From NCBI RefSeq assembly GCF_000208865.1, contig NC_018387.1, forward strand, positions 1,717,120-1,781,119: 64,000 nt of DNA, written 5' to 3'. Within the stretch, counting starts at the first letter, position 1; the number at the start of each line of letters is the position of its first letter. Positions 23,790-37,714 of the stretch are shown in pieces. The position numbers and the translations under genes are program-made. The stretch is from Neospora caninum Liverpool (taxonomy: Eukaryota > Apicomplexa > Conoidasida > Eucoccidiorida > Sarcocystidae). The notes under the pieces are model-generated. The model searched no databases and was not told where the DNA came from. It saw only the letters and a list, made by a program, of their open reading frames with translations.

Positions 23790-26700
23790 ATGGACGATGC
23801 GTCGATCGCTGCGGCTCTCGAGGCAGAGCTAGCATCCATCGAAACGCCGTCCTTATCTCCTTTCCCGCAACCGGAGAGTGCAGCTTTCGTCTCGGAGTCC
23901 TCCCTGACGAGGCAAATTTTATCGGTCAGACGACAGTGCTTCGCTCCCGACGGAGGAGCGTCTGTGGATGCGCACACACAACTCACTTTTCTCGCGTCAT
24001 CTGGAGAACCCAAAGAACCGATCCAGCAGCATTTGGCTACCAGGCGTTCTCAAAAAGGAATCTATGCATTCCGACAAGGCTCTCTTGTCTCTGCAGGGGC
24101 CGCAGTCCCTTCCAGGACTCCCTCCGGTGTGGAAAGAGGCGCCGGACCGCCACAACTAGGGCCCTGTGAGCGCTCGAGTCGAGAACGGTCGCCTCGAAAC
24201 GACGTTGGTTGTAGGCCAGGCGTTTCCTCGTTTGCCTTCGACGGTGAATCGAGACTGCGTTGCTCGCTGGCCGAAACCGAAGGGGCTTCTGGAGACGAGT
24301 GGTACTCTTCCGCCGCTCGGCCTTCACCGGTGGGAACGCTTCAAAGCGACGGAGAAACCGAAGAGGATAAAGAAGGCGAGTGCGATGGAGGCCTTTCTGA
24401 GTTACTAAGCGTCCAGTCTGAGATTCAAAAGCAGCTTATCCGTGTGCAGGAGGCTACGCTTTCCGACTGCCGAGCCTTCAGCCGCCTAGCCGCGCGGGCT
24501 GCTGGAGGCGCCAGGTCGCTTCAAAATCCCGGTGTCTATCGCCGGAACTGGACGACGAAACCCTGTCGAAACACAACCGGACTTTCAGCGTCACATCTCT
24601 TGTCGTACAAAAAACCGAAAAGTGAAACTGGACCCATAACTGACAGGAATCGTGATGGACCCAGAGGGGACTCGGGGCTCCCGCCAGAGCCGACAGCTCC
24701 TGTCCCTCGTTTCTTGTGCAGTTGCAAGTCCGCCGTTTTTCTGGGAATACGACGCGTTTCTTCTGCAAGAAAAGCTCAAGATGAAACGCACAACTGTTTA
24801 CCCTCAGGTGGTGCCAGCAGCGCCCGAGCTCGCGTCGAGTCGGGAAAATGCTTGGCCCCGCCGGGTGCCTCCACCCTGCGAATCAAGAAAGTTTGGAAGA
24901 GACGAGCGAGGACGGATGGCAACTTGGACAGCCGCTTTCCCTCGAACCCCGCAGGGGAGTTGGTTAACTCGACAAACGCTCAGTTCCTTTCAAGAGCGAA
25001 AAAGAGAAATCGGCATTCGCTCTCCGCAGATGACTTCCGCAGCGTTCAGAACGGTGCTATGAGCCGTCCACTTGATGCAAACTCTCCAGTCGCGTGTTGT
25101 ACGTGTCCTCGTCGAGGGCTTGGCTGTCGTGGCGGGTGTTCATCGTCTGGGCCTCTGTGCCTGGGCGTGACGCGGAGGCCGCCTGCGTTGTCTGGTGAAA
25201 GCGGGCGGTCCGTGGAGTCGCGACACCGATCTCCAACGGAGTGTGCACTGACAACTTTGAAAGGATTCCTCGAGGCCGGACGAGAGCCAGAGGAGGCAGA
25301 TTACGTAAGGGCCGTGCTCGAGAGATACGCGTGTCGACTCAGACGATATGACGAGGATGTGGCAGCAATCGATGCAGAGGCAAAGCGGCGTCGTGGGCCA
25401 GTCGACGGGGAAGGAGCTAGCGCGGAATGCAAACGGAGGCAGGCCATGAACAAGAGGGATGAAAAAGAAGACCTTCGGGGAACGGAAACTCCGCGCCAAG
25501 GTAGCGACCAACATGAGAGCTTCGATTCGGCGGGTTCTTCTGATGCAGTTTCTTCGCAGAAGTTCCCGTTTTGCATGTCTCGTGACTGTTCTTCCACTTC
25601 TGCCTGTCTCTCTTTGTCTTCGCCTTCGGTTGCTTTGGCGCCAAAAACCCGGTCAGACGTCAGAGGTCACCCCAACCTCCGCCATGTTGTTGCGGAACTT
25701 CGGAGCACAGTCTTCCCGGCCTGGAAGGCTGAGGAAGGCAATCAGGAAAGAGGAACACATGCTGGCGACGTCAGCACTCCTGACAAAAAAGCGCCGCGCT
25801 TCGGTAACGCGGAAGAGAAGTCTGGCGAATCCCCAAAGAGGAACTGCCTCTCCTCGGATCTCACTTCGCCAAACTCTGTACCGGAGGCCAGCGCAGAGTG
25901 TCTACAGAACGCTGGACACGGGGAACCGAAGAAGAGCTCTGTCGAAATTGAAAGAGATAAGTAGGCGGAAAACAAGCACACTGATCCGAAAACGTTTAAC
26001 ACATGCCTGCGTCAAGACGCAGTTGAAAGGATATCTTTCAAAGTAGGTGGGCACAGGAGACCCACGATTTCTTTTCTTGTAGCCACGGAACACTTTGAAG
26101 AACAGGGCTGTTGTATGCCCGTGGACCAACGTGTATGTATATGTGTGTCTGTGGAGAAACGCACGCACGTACAGGAGTAAAACGCCACTCACGCGTATAC
26201 ACTCACACATTTCGAAGATTGAGATACCACTAGGAGAGAGAGAGGCTCGTGCTATGAAAGTGCACGACTTGTTCCTTTCTCAGACTGAATGAGAGCATGC
26301 AGATGTGGGAGGAGCAGCGCCAGCTATCTCGTGAAGATCTCCTGGTTCTTCGTTTTAACAGCCAAGTCAGGCATCGGTTCAGGTGCGTCTCCAAAACTGT
26401 TCGTGACGTGTCCAGCATCCGCGGGCAAGTTGCTGGTTTGCTTCTTTGCCGCGTCTTCGCGTCCAGCTGCAGTCTATCCTTGTTGCGTGCTGAGCACGGT
26501 TTCTGATGAACAGTCCTTCAACTTGCAAGGAAAACAAAGAAGATTCCTCTGCTTCCCCAAAATATTACACCTGCGACCCATTTCATATGGCCAGTAGGAA
26601 GCCTTAGACGACTGCCTCAGGGCTTCGTCGAAGCTTTAGGCGACTCTGTTGCCTCGACGGTTCTCTCCTGCCTTTCCTGTTGCGTTTCACTGTCCAACCG

Positions 26701-29700
26701 CTTAGACAAGAGGAAGAGCAGATGAGAAGGGAGGAGGAGAGGAGCGCAGCTCATGAAAATCTTGAGAGAATACTGACGTTCGAACTCCCTCTTTTTCTAG
26801 CGGCCGAGAAAACTGGCGAGGCTGAGAGAAAAGCCGAGAGGCAACAGCTGAAGGCAGAAGCCGCTCGCCACGCAATAGCCCGACGAATCCAAAGAGCGTG
26901 GGTGGCCTTCCGGCGGGGACAAAAGCGACAGAGGGGATTGAAAGCAGCTTTGGAAGCCCTCCGGCGCGTGGAGGAAAGCCGAATGCGCTCCGTGTTTTTT
27001 CGCACCGTCGAGACACTGAGACAAAGAAAACGCCTCGGGGTGCGCTGTCTGGTGGGGGCGATTCAAGAATGGAAGGCGCGTTTCAACCGACATCAGCAGG
27101 CTACCGCTCTTTCCGCATGGAGACAGTATGTGCAGGAGGCGACAGCTAGCGCAGCGTTACGCATTCAAGCGGTCTGGAGAGGAAGGAATGTCAGACAAGA
27201 ATACACTCGAGCCAAGGCATTGGTAGAGTTCGACCGACACTTCCGAACGCAGGTGATAAAGATACAATCTGCTCTGAGAGGGACACGAACTCGAAAAAGG
27301 CTGGGACAGCTCGGACTCGAACTGCCGGCGGCAAGACGAAAAAGGGAAGCAGCGACGACGATTCAGGTGAGAACAGCCGGGAAGAAGAAGGATGGGACGG
27401 GAGACGCGAGACACATGAGTGCCAAGCAGGGCGGAAGAAGGAAAACGCAGGGGAATAACCGCGGAGCACGCAGTAGAGGCACGGAAAAGTAGAGGGAACT
27501 GACAGGCGGGACGCGAGCAGGAAGAGACAACGAAGCAGCAGAGAAAAGGCACACGAGAAGGTCAAGAGGATCCCGAGGGGTTTGGGCCGTACTTGGGGGA
27601 ACATCGACGAAAGATAAACGAACGCGAAGGCGAGAAGGCGAGCGCTCAACCGTATGGAAGAGACGATACGTGCTCAGAGAATGTGACATTCTTATACTTT
27701 AAGCGCGGGCTGGTCAAGGCGTTCAATGCCCAACACCTGCGCGAGCGAATGGCATCTAACAACCGCAGCGACAGCTGAAGCAATTAAACTTTTTTTCTTC
27801 TGAGACAGAATGAACTTTCCTGGTGCTTGACGGCTGCTGTGGAGGCGGGGCTTCGCAGAATACCCGGATGGCGCACATCCCCTGAGGGGTGCGGCGATCC
27901 CTGTCACATGCACATCCATGAGTTCTTTGCTTTTCTTCTTCTGCGTTGCGTCTCCTCAGAGGATCTTTCGGGGCGGTCGGATCCGAAGGCGCCTCTCTCG
28001 TGCACTGGAGGGAGTGCGCGCCTTGGCCGGCGACGTCTTGGAGGCCATGAAAGAAGTCGACCTTTCTGAATTCAGTTTCTTGGAGACATTTCAGTCTGAG
28101 GATTGCTCCGACCTCCTCACATTGTCTCTTCCCATGTCTTCCTTCTACTTTCTTCATGACGCGCCTGCCTCCTTGCCTCCTCTCGTCGCCCCCGGCTCCA
28201 CAGAGCATCAGTTCGTCCAGCGCATTTCGCTTCCGTGGAGTCATCTACGGTCAAGCGAAAGCTTTCCCGCGAGACGCCAGCATGAACGAGACGAACCTGC
28301 GACCGTGGCGCCGACCCCTCCTTCGCATCCGTCTGCAGCGGCGAAACCCCGGCCCCCAACGCCGTCTCCACCCGTCCCTCCGACCGCCAGACAGGGCCTG
28401 GAGCCCAACGGGCCTGCAAGCGTCAAGGCTCCACCGTCCCCTCGAGACGGCCACGCTGCAGGCGCACGATTGCCCCAGGTTCGCGATTCAGGCAGCGCGT
28501 CAGCGCCCTCCACCGCAAAATTTGACACGGAAGAACGAGGGCGTGTCTTTGCTCCGGATGAGTTGGCCGCAAGCGACGGAAAACTCTCAAAGGCTGCATC
28601 GGGTCTGTGGCAGACGTACCGAAACTGCGTCTCTTCTGTCCCCTGGCTGAAATCGCACACCGAAGACAGACCAGGTAGAGACACCGCAGAGCCACGCGGT
28701 AGTGCAGCCTCGGCGACTCTTCTCTCTCAAGCATGCGCAGGGGGACTGCTAAAACGCGAAAGCGATCAGCCGCCTCGGGACCGTTCTAGGGAGACCATGG
28801 GGACGGAGAAAAGAGAAATGGACGGGATAAGGCGAGAGGACAGCGGCGACATCACGGTTGGGGTACGGGCGCACAGACCCTCCGAAGCAAAAAAAAATCC
28901 GGGAATGCCCACTGGACTACAGAGGCTCCAGTGCCTACCTGAGATGGTGAGGACAACCAAAGTTCATTTTTTCCTGTTTTTTCCCAAGCTGCGGCGCCGC
29001 TGAGCGTGCGCGTCAGCCGACACAGCTCGGGACGTTGTGTAAGACGCCTGGAAATAGATGCACGAAAGTCCTATGAAGAGGTCTTGGAGTGCTGCGAATG
29101 CAAAATAGCGACTCCAGCCATTCTCAGTCTAGGGAGGTGCGCTTAAACACACACCAGCAGTCAGCCTGAATAGGGAGATGGCAGCATTGCTTGTTTTCAT
29201 ACTGTACAGTAGACCGTCCGCGTGTCCTGTGCAAACACGTATATATATATATATATGTATATGTATATATGTATGTGTACATAACCATGTCTGTATGTAC
29301 GGCTATGACTTTTAGATACGTCTGCATGCGTTTGTCTGACCGCATTCGCCCACGTTCCACTGAAGTATGCAGGGACGCACTCCTTTTCAAGTTGGAGAAC
29401 AGCCCGACGAGGGCTCTACATCAGCCAGTGGTATATGTATATCTATATCTGCTTCGCCTTTACGACAGGCGAGAAATGCTTTGTCTGTCCATGAGCAAAG
29501 GCTCGTTTGGGTCGGTTGGTTTTTCGACGAAACAGGTGCACGGGGATCGTGGTGTGGAGCCTCGGGACGGGAAGGAAAGCGAGTCAGAATCCCAGTTTGA
29601 AGACGAAACTGCAAAAAGGTGAGATGCGTGGTCATGGAATTCAGAAATTTGTTCGCCTCCGTCATCGCCTACAGGGTGCAAAGTGTATAGTCCTAGCGCT

Positions 29701-31716
29701 ATCTTCTCAGAGACAGGTTGCGACCTTTCCCTCGCACGTTGACGGCTCCAATTCACTTTGAGAGAAAATCTTGAGTTTTTCCCATATAACCGCAAGAAAT
29801 AGATCCAGAGAAGAAAGCGGCATTCGAGACGCAATTCTCATGTGGACGTCCCGAGGAACGCGAGGCAGTTATTGGCAACGGGTTCCCGTTACTTTTCTGA
29901 AAGTAACTGCACTTCTATGTATCTTCTTTTCCTGCCTTTCCTCGAGTTTTTACAGCTTGCGCCGGCGTTCGGCACACTTGCATGAATGTAACCGCGGACC
30001 ACATAGGCGTCTCGGGCTTTCCTCCTCGACGACGCGTAGCGCTCGGACACGATTAGTTTGCTTGAGAGGAGCAACAGAGAATAAAAGGGGTTTGGATGAC
30101 GTTTGGTGCCCATGTGTCGCCTCACAGACAGAAATAGCCCATACGACTGCGTGCATATATATATATATATATGTATTTATTTAAATTTATATACGAGTTT
30201 CTGTCTCTCAGCTCTGTTTTTGTTGGGGCATGTGTGATTGCTTTGCTTCTTCCACTGTCCCAGACAGTTGTACGAGTTGCTGTGTCAGCGGAAAACGCAC
30301 CGTCGCGGCGCCAGGCTCTCTCTCGGCAGTCGATCTGCCTCCTCGTCGCCTTCCGCTTCATCCGTTCCGTCCGGCTCTTCACACCTTCTGTTCGCCCCGC
30401 CGACGCGCAATATCTCTCCCGTGCAGACTCCTGAACTGGGTTCAGGCATTTTGCAGCCGGTAGGGACGAAAGCGTCACTCCCCTCAACCACATGCAGCCT
30501 GCGTGCGCTTCGGGATGGCGAAGATAGCCTTTGTTCTCCTCCCAAAACGCCCCTCCGTCGCCTTTGTTTCTCGCCATCGCCGAGAAAAAAAACCGATAGC
30601 TCTGCTTGGCGTGGTCAGGCGCCGGAGCGAGAGGAGAGATCTGTCCAAGCAAAGGCCGAAGCAGCAAAGGGTAGACGTCCTCTTGATCTGCATGCACTCC
30701 TCGAAAGCCACCGCCAGGCGGCAACGGCTGCAGCTGCTGTCTCCGGAAAAGGCGAGATTGGAAAGGCGCGACAAACAGCGCCAGGCGCTTCGACTCCTGT
30801 CCACATGAGAAGCTGCTTGCAGGGAAGAGAAGCCACCAAGGCTCCGCGGAGACCATCGCACGTCGCGTGCGGGTCTCATGAAGAAAGCGCTTGTTGCTCT
30901 GTCACTGAGGCGTTACCAGCGAGGCACAACCCCGTGCTGTTCCGGCACACATGGGGCCGTGAAAAACACAAAGAACCGGAGTTCACTGCTGCGGGAGACG
31001 CAGGACAATGGACTCCTCCCTTGAGTCGGAACTGCTTACGGACGCGCGCCGACGATTGGGCGTCTTGTGCTCAGTCTTCGGTACCAGTCCCTTCGGCAGC
31101 AAGTGCGAAGGCTAGGGCAGATCTGACATCCCAGTTGGAAGGCCATTATCCAAGAAAGGGTTCGAGAGAGTTTCCTTCTGAAATCGATTCCAAGAACACA
31201 GAGAGGAACGGTTTTTTCTCGGAAGGCGAAAGGCCGGCAACGCGCACGGTCCCACCGATGGCAGTTTCACGGCAGCAGCTGCTTCTTCGACGAGGCACGA
31301 CACGCGCAGAGAGAATGGAGTTAGCTCATCAGAAACGAAAGCGGGGCAGTCTAGGAGCAACACGTACGGTTTCCGCGAGTATCGTTTCCGCTGCCGCCGA
31401 GGGCGACAAGCGCCTGGGCATTCGCGGGAGTGTACACGAAGCGGGCATCAACGCGCGTGAGTCTGAGATGCTGACGCACGGCCCCAGCGCTCAGAGCGGA
31501 AGTCGATCGCCGTTGCAACGCGCTCAAAGAGAGGAGGAAAGGATCCAAGCGATTCGAGAGCAAGTGGCGGCGGCGCGCGTTCAGATCCAGCGTTTGCCGA
31601 AGACTCGCAAGGCCCAGAATGCTGTGGCGAGATGGAAACTCTTCCAGCAGCTGCAAGCTCTCGTGGAGCAAGAGAAACACCTTATGGAAGGCAGTTTGGG
31701 TGGGAGGAAGGGCTGA
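23790..31716 (+). CDS. Large IQ-motif (calmodulin-binding) protein, 6 exons, 1817 aa
   Basis: Exons 23790-25960, 26284-26382, 26706-27366, 27960-28946, 29536-29618, 30264-31716; every junction is in phase. Residues 1-723 (one exon) are low-complexity, Ser/Arg/Glu-rich and probably disordered. About 725-830 is a charged helix. Four IQ motifs follow: ARRIQRAWVAFRRGQKRQRG (about 817), LRIQAVWRGRNVRQEY (about 909), IKIQSALRGTRTRKR (about 942) and TTIQRIFRGGRIRRRL (about 975). The last is created across the exon 3/4 junction, which supports the splice model. IQ motifs bind calmodulin or myosin light chains without or with calcium. The C-terminus (from about 1740) is a basic coiled coil including IREQVAAARVQIQRLPKTRK. 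No motor, kinase or other catalytic domain is visible. The start context is ACACATGG. No named orthologue recognised; a cytoskeletal scaffold is plausible. Confidence 0.85.
29239..29276. repeat. TA/TG microsatellite
   Basis: Imperfect TA/TG-rich tract in the intron between exons 4 and 5 of the IQ-motif gene. Confidence 0.85.
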
Positions 31717-32551
31717 AAAAGTAACCGGAAACCAAGCAATTCTCGCGTCTTTGTCGGTGGAGCCTGGAGCCACTTTACGGTGTTGAATCACGCTAGTCGG
31801 TGGCAGCAGAATGTTTCCGTCTTCGAGTTGTGCACTCGGTTTCAGGATGCGTTGAGGAGCAGAATGACACGTAAGTGACAAACGCCGTTGCTGGCTAAGA
31901 GCGACGTCAGTGCCTGCTGCGTTGTCAGCCTCATCACACAAAGCGACTCGAAATTCTGTCGATTTGGTAGGATCTCTTTCAAGGTGCCTGCGAGATAAAA
32001 GCATCACCTGTCTAGCTGATGCATGGAGTGGAGGAAAGTGAAAGGAAACGCGAGGCTCGGCACTTCGTTTCGACTGCCTTCTACCAGATGCTGTCTCGCT
32101 TTTCGTCGGCATGCGCGCAGCTACAGGCGCGTTTTTGCGCGTCTCGGGTCCGGCCTTTTTCCTGGGTTTGTTCTGATTTCGCATTTGATTTCCCGTCGTT
32201 CTCTGTGGTTCGTTCGCTTCCTCTTCGCGTTCGACGTGGAAAGGATCGGATTTCAAATGCCACATTGAGCGAGAGAAACACGGTCTATTTCTGGCCAGTT
32301 TGCATCGCGTCACGCATATAAAATTGACGTCTCTCCCTCACGGTTTCCGCCGACGACGAGAGGCGACAAAGGGGAAGAGAACACACACCAAAGCGCGCAA
32401 GACAAAACGCCCATGGACGCATGAAGAGCGTAACCACACACTTGCGTCAAAAGACGAAGACACAGAGCAGCCATGTCCTACGTAGCGCGTCGACGCGTGC
32501 AGTTCGGAACCGGAAAAATGACAAAGTTGTGGAACGGAAAAAGACAAGCGC
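31717..32551. other. Convergent intergenic region
   Basis: 3' flank of the IQ-motif gene and of the small minus-strand frame that ends at 32552. No conserved element, repeat or RNA gene seen. Confidence 0.5.
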
Positions 32552-33164
32552 TCACGGGGGGTCTACGCGCGTGGAGCGCTCATTATCCTCATCCTCGCCG
32601 TCCAAATCATAGGAAAAGCGGAAGCGAAATGCGCAAAAGTGTCTTTTAGACTCTTCGCGTTTCCGCTGAAACAAAAAACGAATGCCAATGTAAACGCGAT
32701 CACGTCTACACGCAACGCTGCACACGAATGCACATATGCACACGTATATGCAGGTAGCTAGCGGCATAGTTACAAGCAGAGACTCCCTTGCGTACTAGGG
32801 TTGCGCTGTTTATACTGCCACGCATGTAACGGCGGATGGCGGGGGGGGTGGCGGGGCGCGGAGGATTTGCGCCTGCATGCATGTGCGTAGACGCGAGCAG
32901 ACACATATACCCCTCCACACAAGGAAGAAAAGCACGTACAGTTTTCCGAAGAAAAGTGATGGACAACGGGTTCTCAAGGACTAGAGAGTCTATTGACGAA
33001 GCAGCGTTAACCTGCAACATGCCGAGATCTGAGTCTGTACCATCTCGCTGTCCATTTACTCTTGATCCTCCGGCAGCCCCTGTCTTTGTGTCAAGTGTCG
33101 AAAAGTAAACGAGGAGCAACGAGAGACAACAGATGGCGAGGAAGAGAAAAAAGCGGTGGTACAT
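32552..33164 (-). CDS. Possible small single-pass membrane protein, 2 exons, 88 aa
   Basis: Exon 1 33164-33012 and exon 2 32665-32552 join in phase (GTTAAC donor; acceptor preceded by a T-rich run ending TTTCAG). The N-terminus MYHRFFLFLAICCLSLLLVY is a strong signal anchor. The rest is polar, with a basic stretch RKREESKRHF and an acidic tail DLDGEDEDNE. No family is recognised. It begins only about 150 bases past the stop of the TBL2-like gene on the same strand, so it may be a chance frame inside that gene's 3' UTR; the in-phase intron argues mildly against this. Confidence 0.35.
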
Positions 33165-33311
33165 GGCGCAGTTGTGCCTTCGTCTGTCCCAGTCACCTTC
33201 GTCCTCCCTCGTGGGCTTTCGTTCAGAAAGTTTCACCGGTCTCTGTGTCAGCTGGTGTCTAGACGCTTGCGTCGAGCAGCGGTCCCCTCGCCAGCACAAC
33301 TGACGCAACGC

Positions 33312-36300
33312 TCAGTCTTTCCGCTCCCGCGCAAGACGACGAAATCCCGACACATAGCGTTCCTGTTTTATTCCTTCTCGCTGGAGGCGAAACAAGACCA
33401 CGCCTACGACGAGACACCCGTCGGCAGCAGCCACAGCTGAGGCCGACTGTCCAGCTGCATGCACACACAGCGCAAAACTCGCTTTTTCCTGCCAGGGCGC
33501 GCAGCGCATGCAACATGCTTGGATGGCTCGAGAAGGGATGTGTCCCTTGAGCAGAAGGGCTGCTGTCCACGCCTCCGGAGCAACCCAGGCGCTTCGACTC
33601 GCCACGCTCCACATTCGGGGAGGGAGGGAAAAAAGTTCGCAAGATTCGGCGTGGTTTCCCGAAAGGCACCTTTTGCAGACAGCCACGTCCTGTTCTGGCG
33701 CCCTTGGCGCGCCACACCATTGTTTTCAGCATGTCTCTGCTTTCAAACGGATTCTCACTGTAATCGGGGAGAGCCCGGCACGAGACATTTTTGCATGCGC
33801 GCACTCTAGTCAGTGGATTTGGAACTGGAAAGCGGAGCGTATCTTACGCGCACCTTCGGAAAGAACGACTAATGTTTCGCTTCCGCTCGTGTTTGGCTTA
33901 CTGCGGCTGTGAGAATGAAACCTCCGCAGGGCGGCACGACGAGCGTCTCGACGGGCCTTTGGTGGGCGTAGCGAATCATCTGGATAGGTTTGAAGTTGTT
34001 TTCGACATCGAGAAACTTCAAGTGGGGGCCCGCGACACAAATAAGAATCTTGCCGTCCGCGGCAAACGCCAGTTGAGACACCTGCGTCCGAAAGGCTTCC
34101 GCGACGCTCTCCTCGTCCTTCGGGTTTTCGAGCGTCTCGGCATCACAGGGCGCCTCCAGAGCGTGCGGAAGAGACAAAAGCGACTTGGGATCCTCCGAAA
34201 CAAAGTAGCGAACGTCGATGCTCCACAGAGTCAGCTCGCCGCTTTTGTCTAACGAGACGGCTCGCGTGTTGTCGGGAGAGACGGCGAGACACTTTGTGCC
34301 TTTGGAGGTCCTCAAATCCATGGCCTTCTCCATCTGGAAGAAAACACGAAAACGAAGAGAAGAAAGCCGCAGATCAAAGGAAACGGACCGGAACATGGAG
34401 AAGAAGACGCAGAAGAAGATGGAGAAGGAGAACACGATAAACTGGGGAACCCAGGAGGAAAGCGAATCACCTACCTTCACAAAAAGGCCGTTTTTGCGTT
34501 TGATCTCGTACAGCTTGACTCCCGCTGACCACGCCGCGCAACCCAGGAACCTGGACAAGACCAGCACAGCCGCTCTCGTGGGCACAGATGTGTGCATGTC
34601 CATCTGTCTACCTTTTCACATGTCCAGGAAGGAGACATTCGAATAGTCTCTTTCGGCCACCCACTCGCCTACCTAATCAGTGGACAATCTGGCTGTACAT
34701 CCACGCCTGTGCAGTCTCTACCAGGCACAAACTCCCTACGCGCGTATTTCTCTATCTCTCTATATCTCTCGACCTACTAATCAAATCTATTTACCTACAT
34801 CTATCTCTATTAAGATCGACTATACATTTGCACATATGTGCTTCTGTCAATACGCTCATATGAATGCCTTCGCCTTACCGTCCATCAGATGGGCTGCATG
34901 CGAACTGGAATGTTTGCACTTGCTTGGTATCGACGGAGGCCAGAAGCTCGCCTGTCGGTGCCCACACTCGGATCTGCACAGAACAAAAGAACTCCGCCTC
35001 CCGTTTTGTGCGCCTTTCGTGCGTCCGAAACCCCGTGAAGTTTCCCGCCTTCTCCCCCGACTCGCGTGCGCCTCGGGAATGCCCGCCTTCCGTTTTCTGT
35101 CTCTCCAGGCTCGAAGGCCTCTCGCCGCAAGGCCCAACCGGATCGAGAAAGCCACGACGCGTCCGCTGGCAGGCACGACGGCGGCAGAAGGCCCTCGCTC
35201 CGGCTCTGTTCTGCGCCGTTCGTTTCAAAAAACGTCGCTCCCCTGTTGACTCGAAGCGCATCGTACCTCCGTGTCGTCTTCCTCCGAGGCTGTGCAAATC
35301 CACTCGCCCTTGGAGGCGATAAGCCACCGCACGCGATTCCGCTGCAGAGGCGTGTCGCCGCGGAACGTCTGCGCGAGGAGAGTTTCATAAACAGAGGAGC
35401 TGCCAGGGGAGAAAATGCATGCAAAGAGAGAGTGGGCGATTGCGCCCGAAGTCAGGGGAAAGAGAGGCACGAAAAAGAGAAGATAAACACCTCCAGATGG
35501 CGGGGGGGGGGGGGGGGGGCAGAGCATGAAAGACGGGCGGGAGGAGAGGCCCAAAACGAGAGCAGTCAGAAGGACTCAAGACGGACGAGAGAAGAGCACA
35601 AAGGAGCTGAGGAACAAGATACTTCCTGGAAGGAGAGAGGGTCGAGAGAAAACGGGTTTCTGGCTCTTCGTGGAAGAGCGAAAACTGTCAGGGAAAGTCA
35701 TGAAAACCACAGAGACAGGAAAAGACGTGCGAAAAGACATAAGGGGAAGACAAGAGCTGCAGCGAAGGCGCCGAGATAATGGCAAACGCAGGCGAGAGGC
35801 GATGAGTCACGCGATTCGGAAGGGGAAAGCCGAAATCCGAACCAGCTAGAAGAGAAGACGCGTGCAGCAGAAGGACCCCCGGAGCGACGCCGCGCGCGAG
35901 CGACCCTTGGAGCAAGAATGGAGAAGCCGTCTCGACAAGAGAACACGACCCTCACCTCAACGAGAGTCTTCTTCTTATCAGCGTCGGTTTTTTGGAGCTC
36001 AAAGATCACCAGCCGTCGGTAGTTTTCTGTTGATCCACACACACGAAAGACTTCCAGAAGTTTCCAAGAGCCTTGCTGTCTCACCCTTTCGCCTTTCACG
36101 CGGAGGCGGGAGGCGCTTGGCTCCCCAGAGCCCCGTTCACGCGAGAGAAAGTTCATGCCCGGCCGCGAAACTGGCGGCGTCTTCTCGGCAGCTACGCCGC
36201 CCGCGAGAGAGCGGTCTCTTGTCGCCCAACGCGGCGCAGTTTTGGGCAACGGAGACTCGAAAACTGTGGGCAAACACGCACCGGCTGCCTGTCCGAAACG

Positions 36301-37714
36301 GTAAAAAACGCGCACAGCTTTGGGTGCTTCCGCCGGAGAAAACGCTGCTGCCTGAGGTTTCGCATCTCAGCTGTTCGGCGGACACGCGTGGGGCCGGTCA
36401 CCCACGCATACGTAACGCCCGTCTTGTGTGATCGACGAGGCAAGAGACGCGAAGCCTTTCGGCGGCGGCTTGCCGCCTCGCTTACCTAGCGCTCCTGCAA
36501 TTCGGATCTTTCCTCCAGAGACAGGCAGGAAGTCAACAGCACTCAGAGCCTCGCCTTGTACGCGCGCGACGATGTGCGGTCGCGCAGGCTGAGGCGCGCC
36601 GTGATGCGCCACGCCGCCGGAGAGATCAAACATGTGGAGAGTCGCGTCGCTGCCGGCTACCGCTGCAACCACTGACAAGAGAGGACAGGTGTACGGACCG
36701 CAGAGAGAGTTGAAGGCCGCAGAGACAGGCAAGAGCGACGAGAAGAGAGCGCCAGGAGAGACCGCCAGGAGGGAGGCGCGAGACAGCCACACATAACGCG
36801 TGCACATAAAAACGAGGACGGACGGGGGACGACCCAGAGGAGGCGACGTCTCAAGAGCGGCTCGTGAGTTCCCTCCCGCGAAAACAAAAAGACACAGAGG
36901 GGGCGAGGAGAGGGAAAGCTGCGGAAGAGAGACGTGAAACCGGTCGCGGAAGAGACGTCACAGACGTCGCCACAGGGCGCTTGTCTTTCGTAGTGTGTCT
37001 GTTTGTTCGGTGGTGACGCCCTCACTTCCATCTGCGGAGACAGCGGCAGCTGCGGAGAACTTGGAAATGCCTTTGAGGACGTCTGCATGCAGCGGGTGTT
37101 TTGCGCCCGCGGGGGCCTCTTGATCGCCGCCCTGGAAAAACAGAGAAGAGCGGAACAAAGTGGGGAAATCTGGGGAGGCGCCCGAGACACTGGCTTTCCT
37201 CTCACCAAGGCGCGGACGCGACGGGACCAGACGGGGCGAAGGGAGGCAACTGGACGCAAGACAGGAGCGTGCAGAGACGAGACGAAAACGTCACGTAGGT
37301 TTCGCGTTTAGGATGTTTCGTGCGCCTCAGGGGAGGACGCCCCGCGGGAGAGAGAAAAAACAGAGAAGAGAAAAAGAATAATGAAAAGCGAAGAAAAAGG
37401 AGAAGAGAGAAGGGAGCCTGGAAACGGAGACTGGGCAGCGACGGAAGAGGCCACCGGACAAGTCGATTGCGATCTCGCCTCGCTGCGGTTTCGTCTTTGC
37501 GCAGAAGAAAACGTACAAGTTTTTTCTTCTGATTGAAGGAATGCATCTGGCCGTGGTGGCGATGCCGGGTTTTCTTTTCTTTTGCAGTCGGAGAGACAGC
37601 ACGCGTTTCTTCCTCGGGTTCGTCGCGCCGCGAATCCGCCAGGTAAGGCGAGACGACAAAGCGCCAAGCAGCGACGACGGCCGCTACGGCCACAAGCACC
37701 GACAGCCACAACAT
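33312..37714 (-). CDS. TBL2: TBL2-like WD40 repeat membrane protein, 9 exons, 444 aa
   Basis: Exons in gene order: 37714-37517, 37131-37026, 36671-36486, 36026-35956, 35368-35267, 34973-34879, 34550-34475, 34333-33902, 33380-33312; all in phase. Length 444 against 447 in human transducin beta-like 2. Residues 2-25 (LWLSVLVAVAAVVAAWRFVV) form an N-terminal signal anchor as in TBL2, an endoplasmic-reticulum protein linked in animals to PERK signalling. WD-type strands follow: GSDATLHMFDLSG, RVRWLIASKGEWICTAS, IRVWAPTGELLASV, FLGCAAWSAGVKLYEI, KCLAVSPDNTRAVSLDKSGE then LTLWSIDV, LAFAADGKILICVAGPHLKF. The C-terminus is a basic tail ending RRLARERKD. Exon 9 is the least certain: without it, reading on past 33902 gives a stop at 33869. 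The family call is based on order and spacing of WD segments; other WD40 membrane proteins (SEC12/PREB) are less likely. Confidence 0.84.
35502..35519 (+). repeat. Homopolymer G18
   Basis: Uninterrupted run of 18 G in the TBL2-like intron 35369-35955. On the sense (minus) strand it is C18, lying upstream of the pyrimidine tract of a 3' splice site. Confidence 0.95.
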
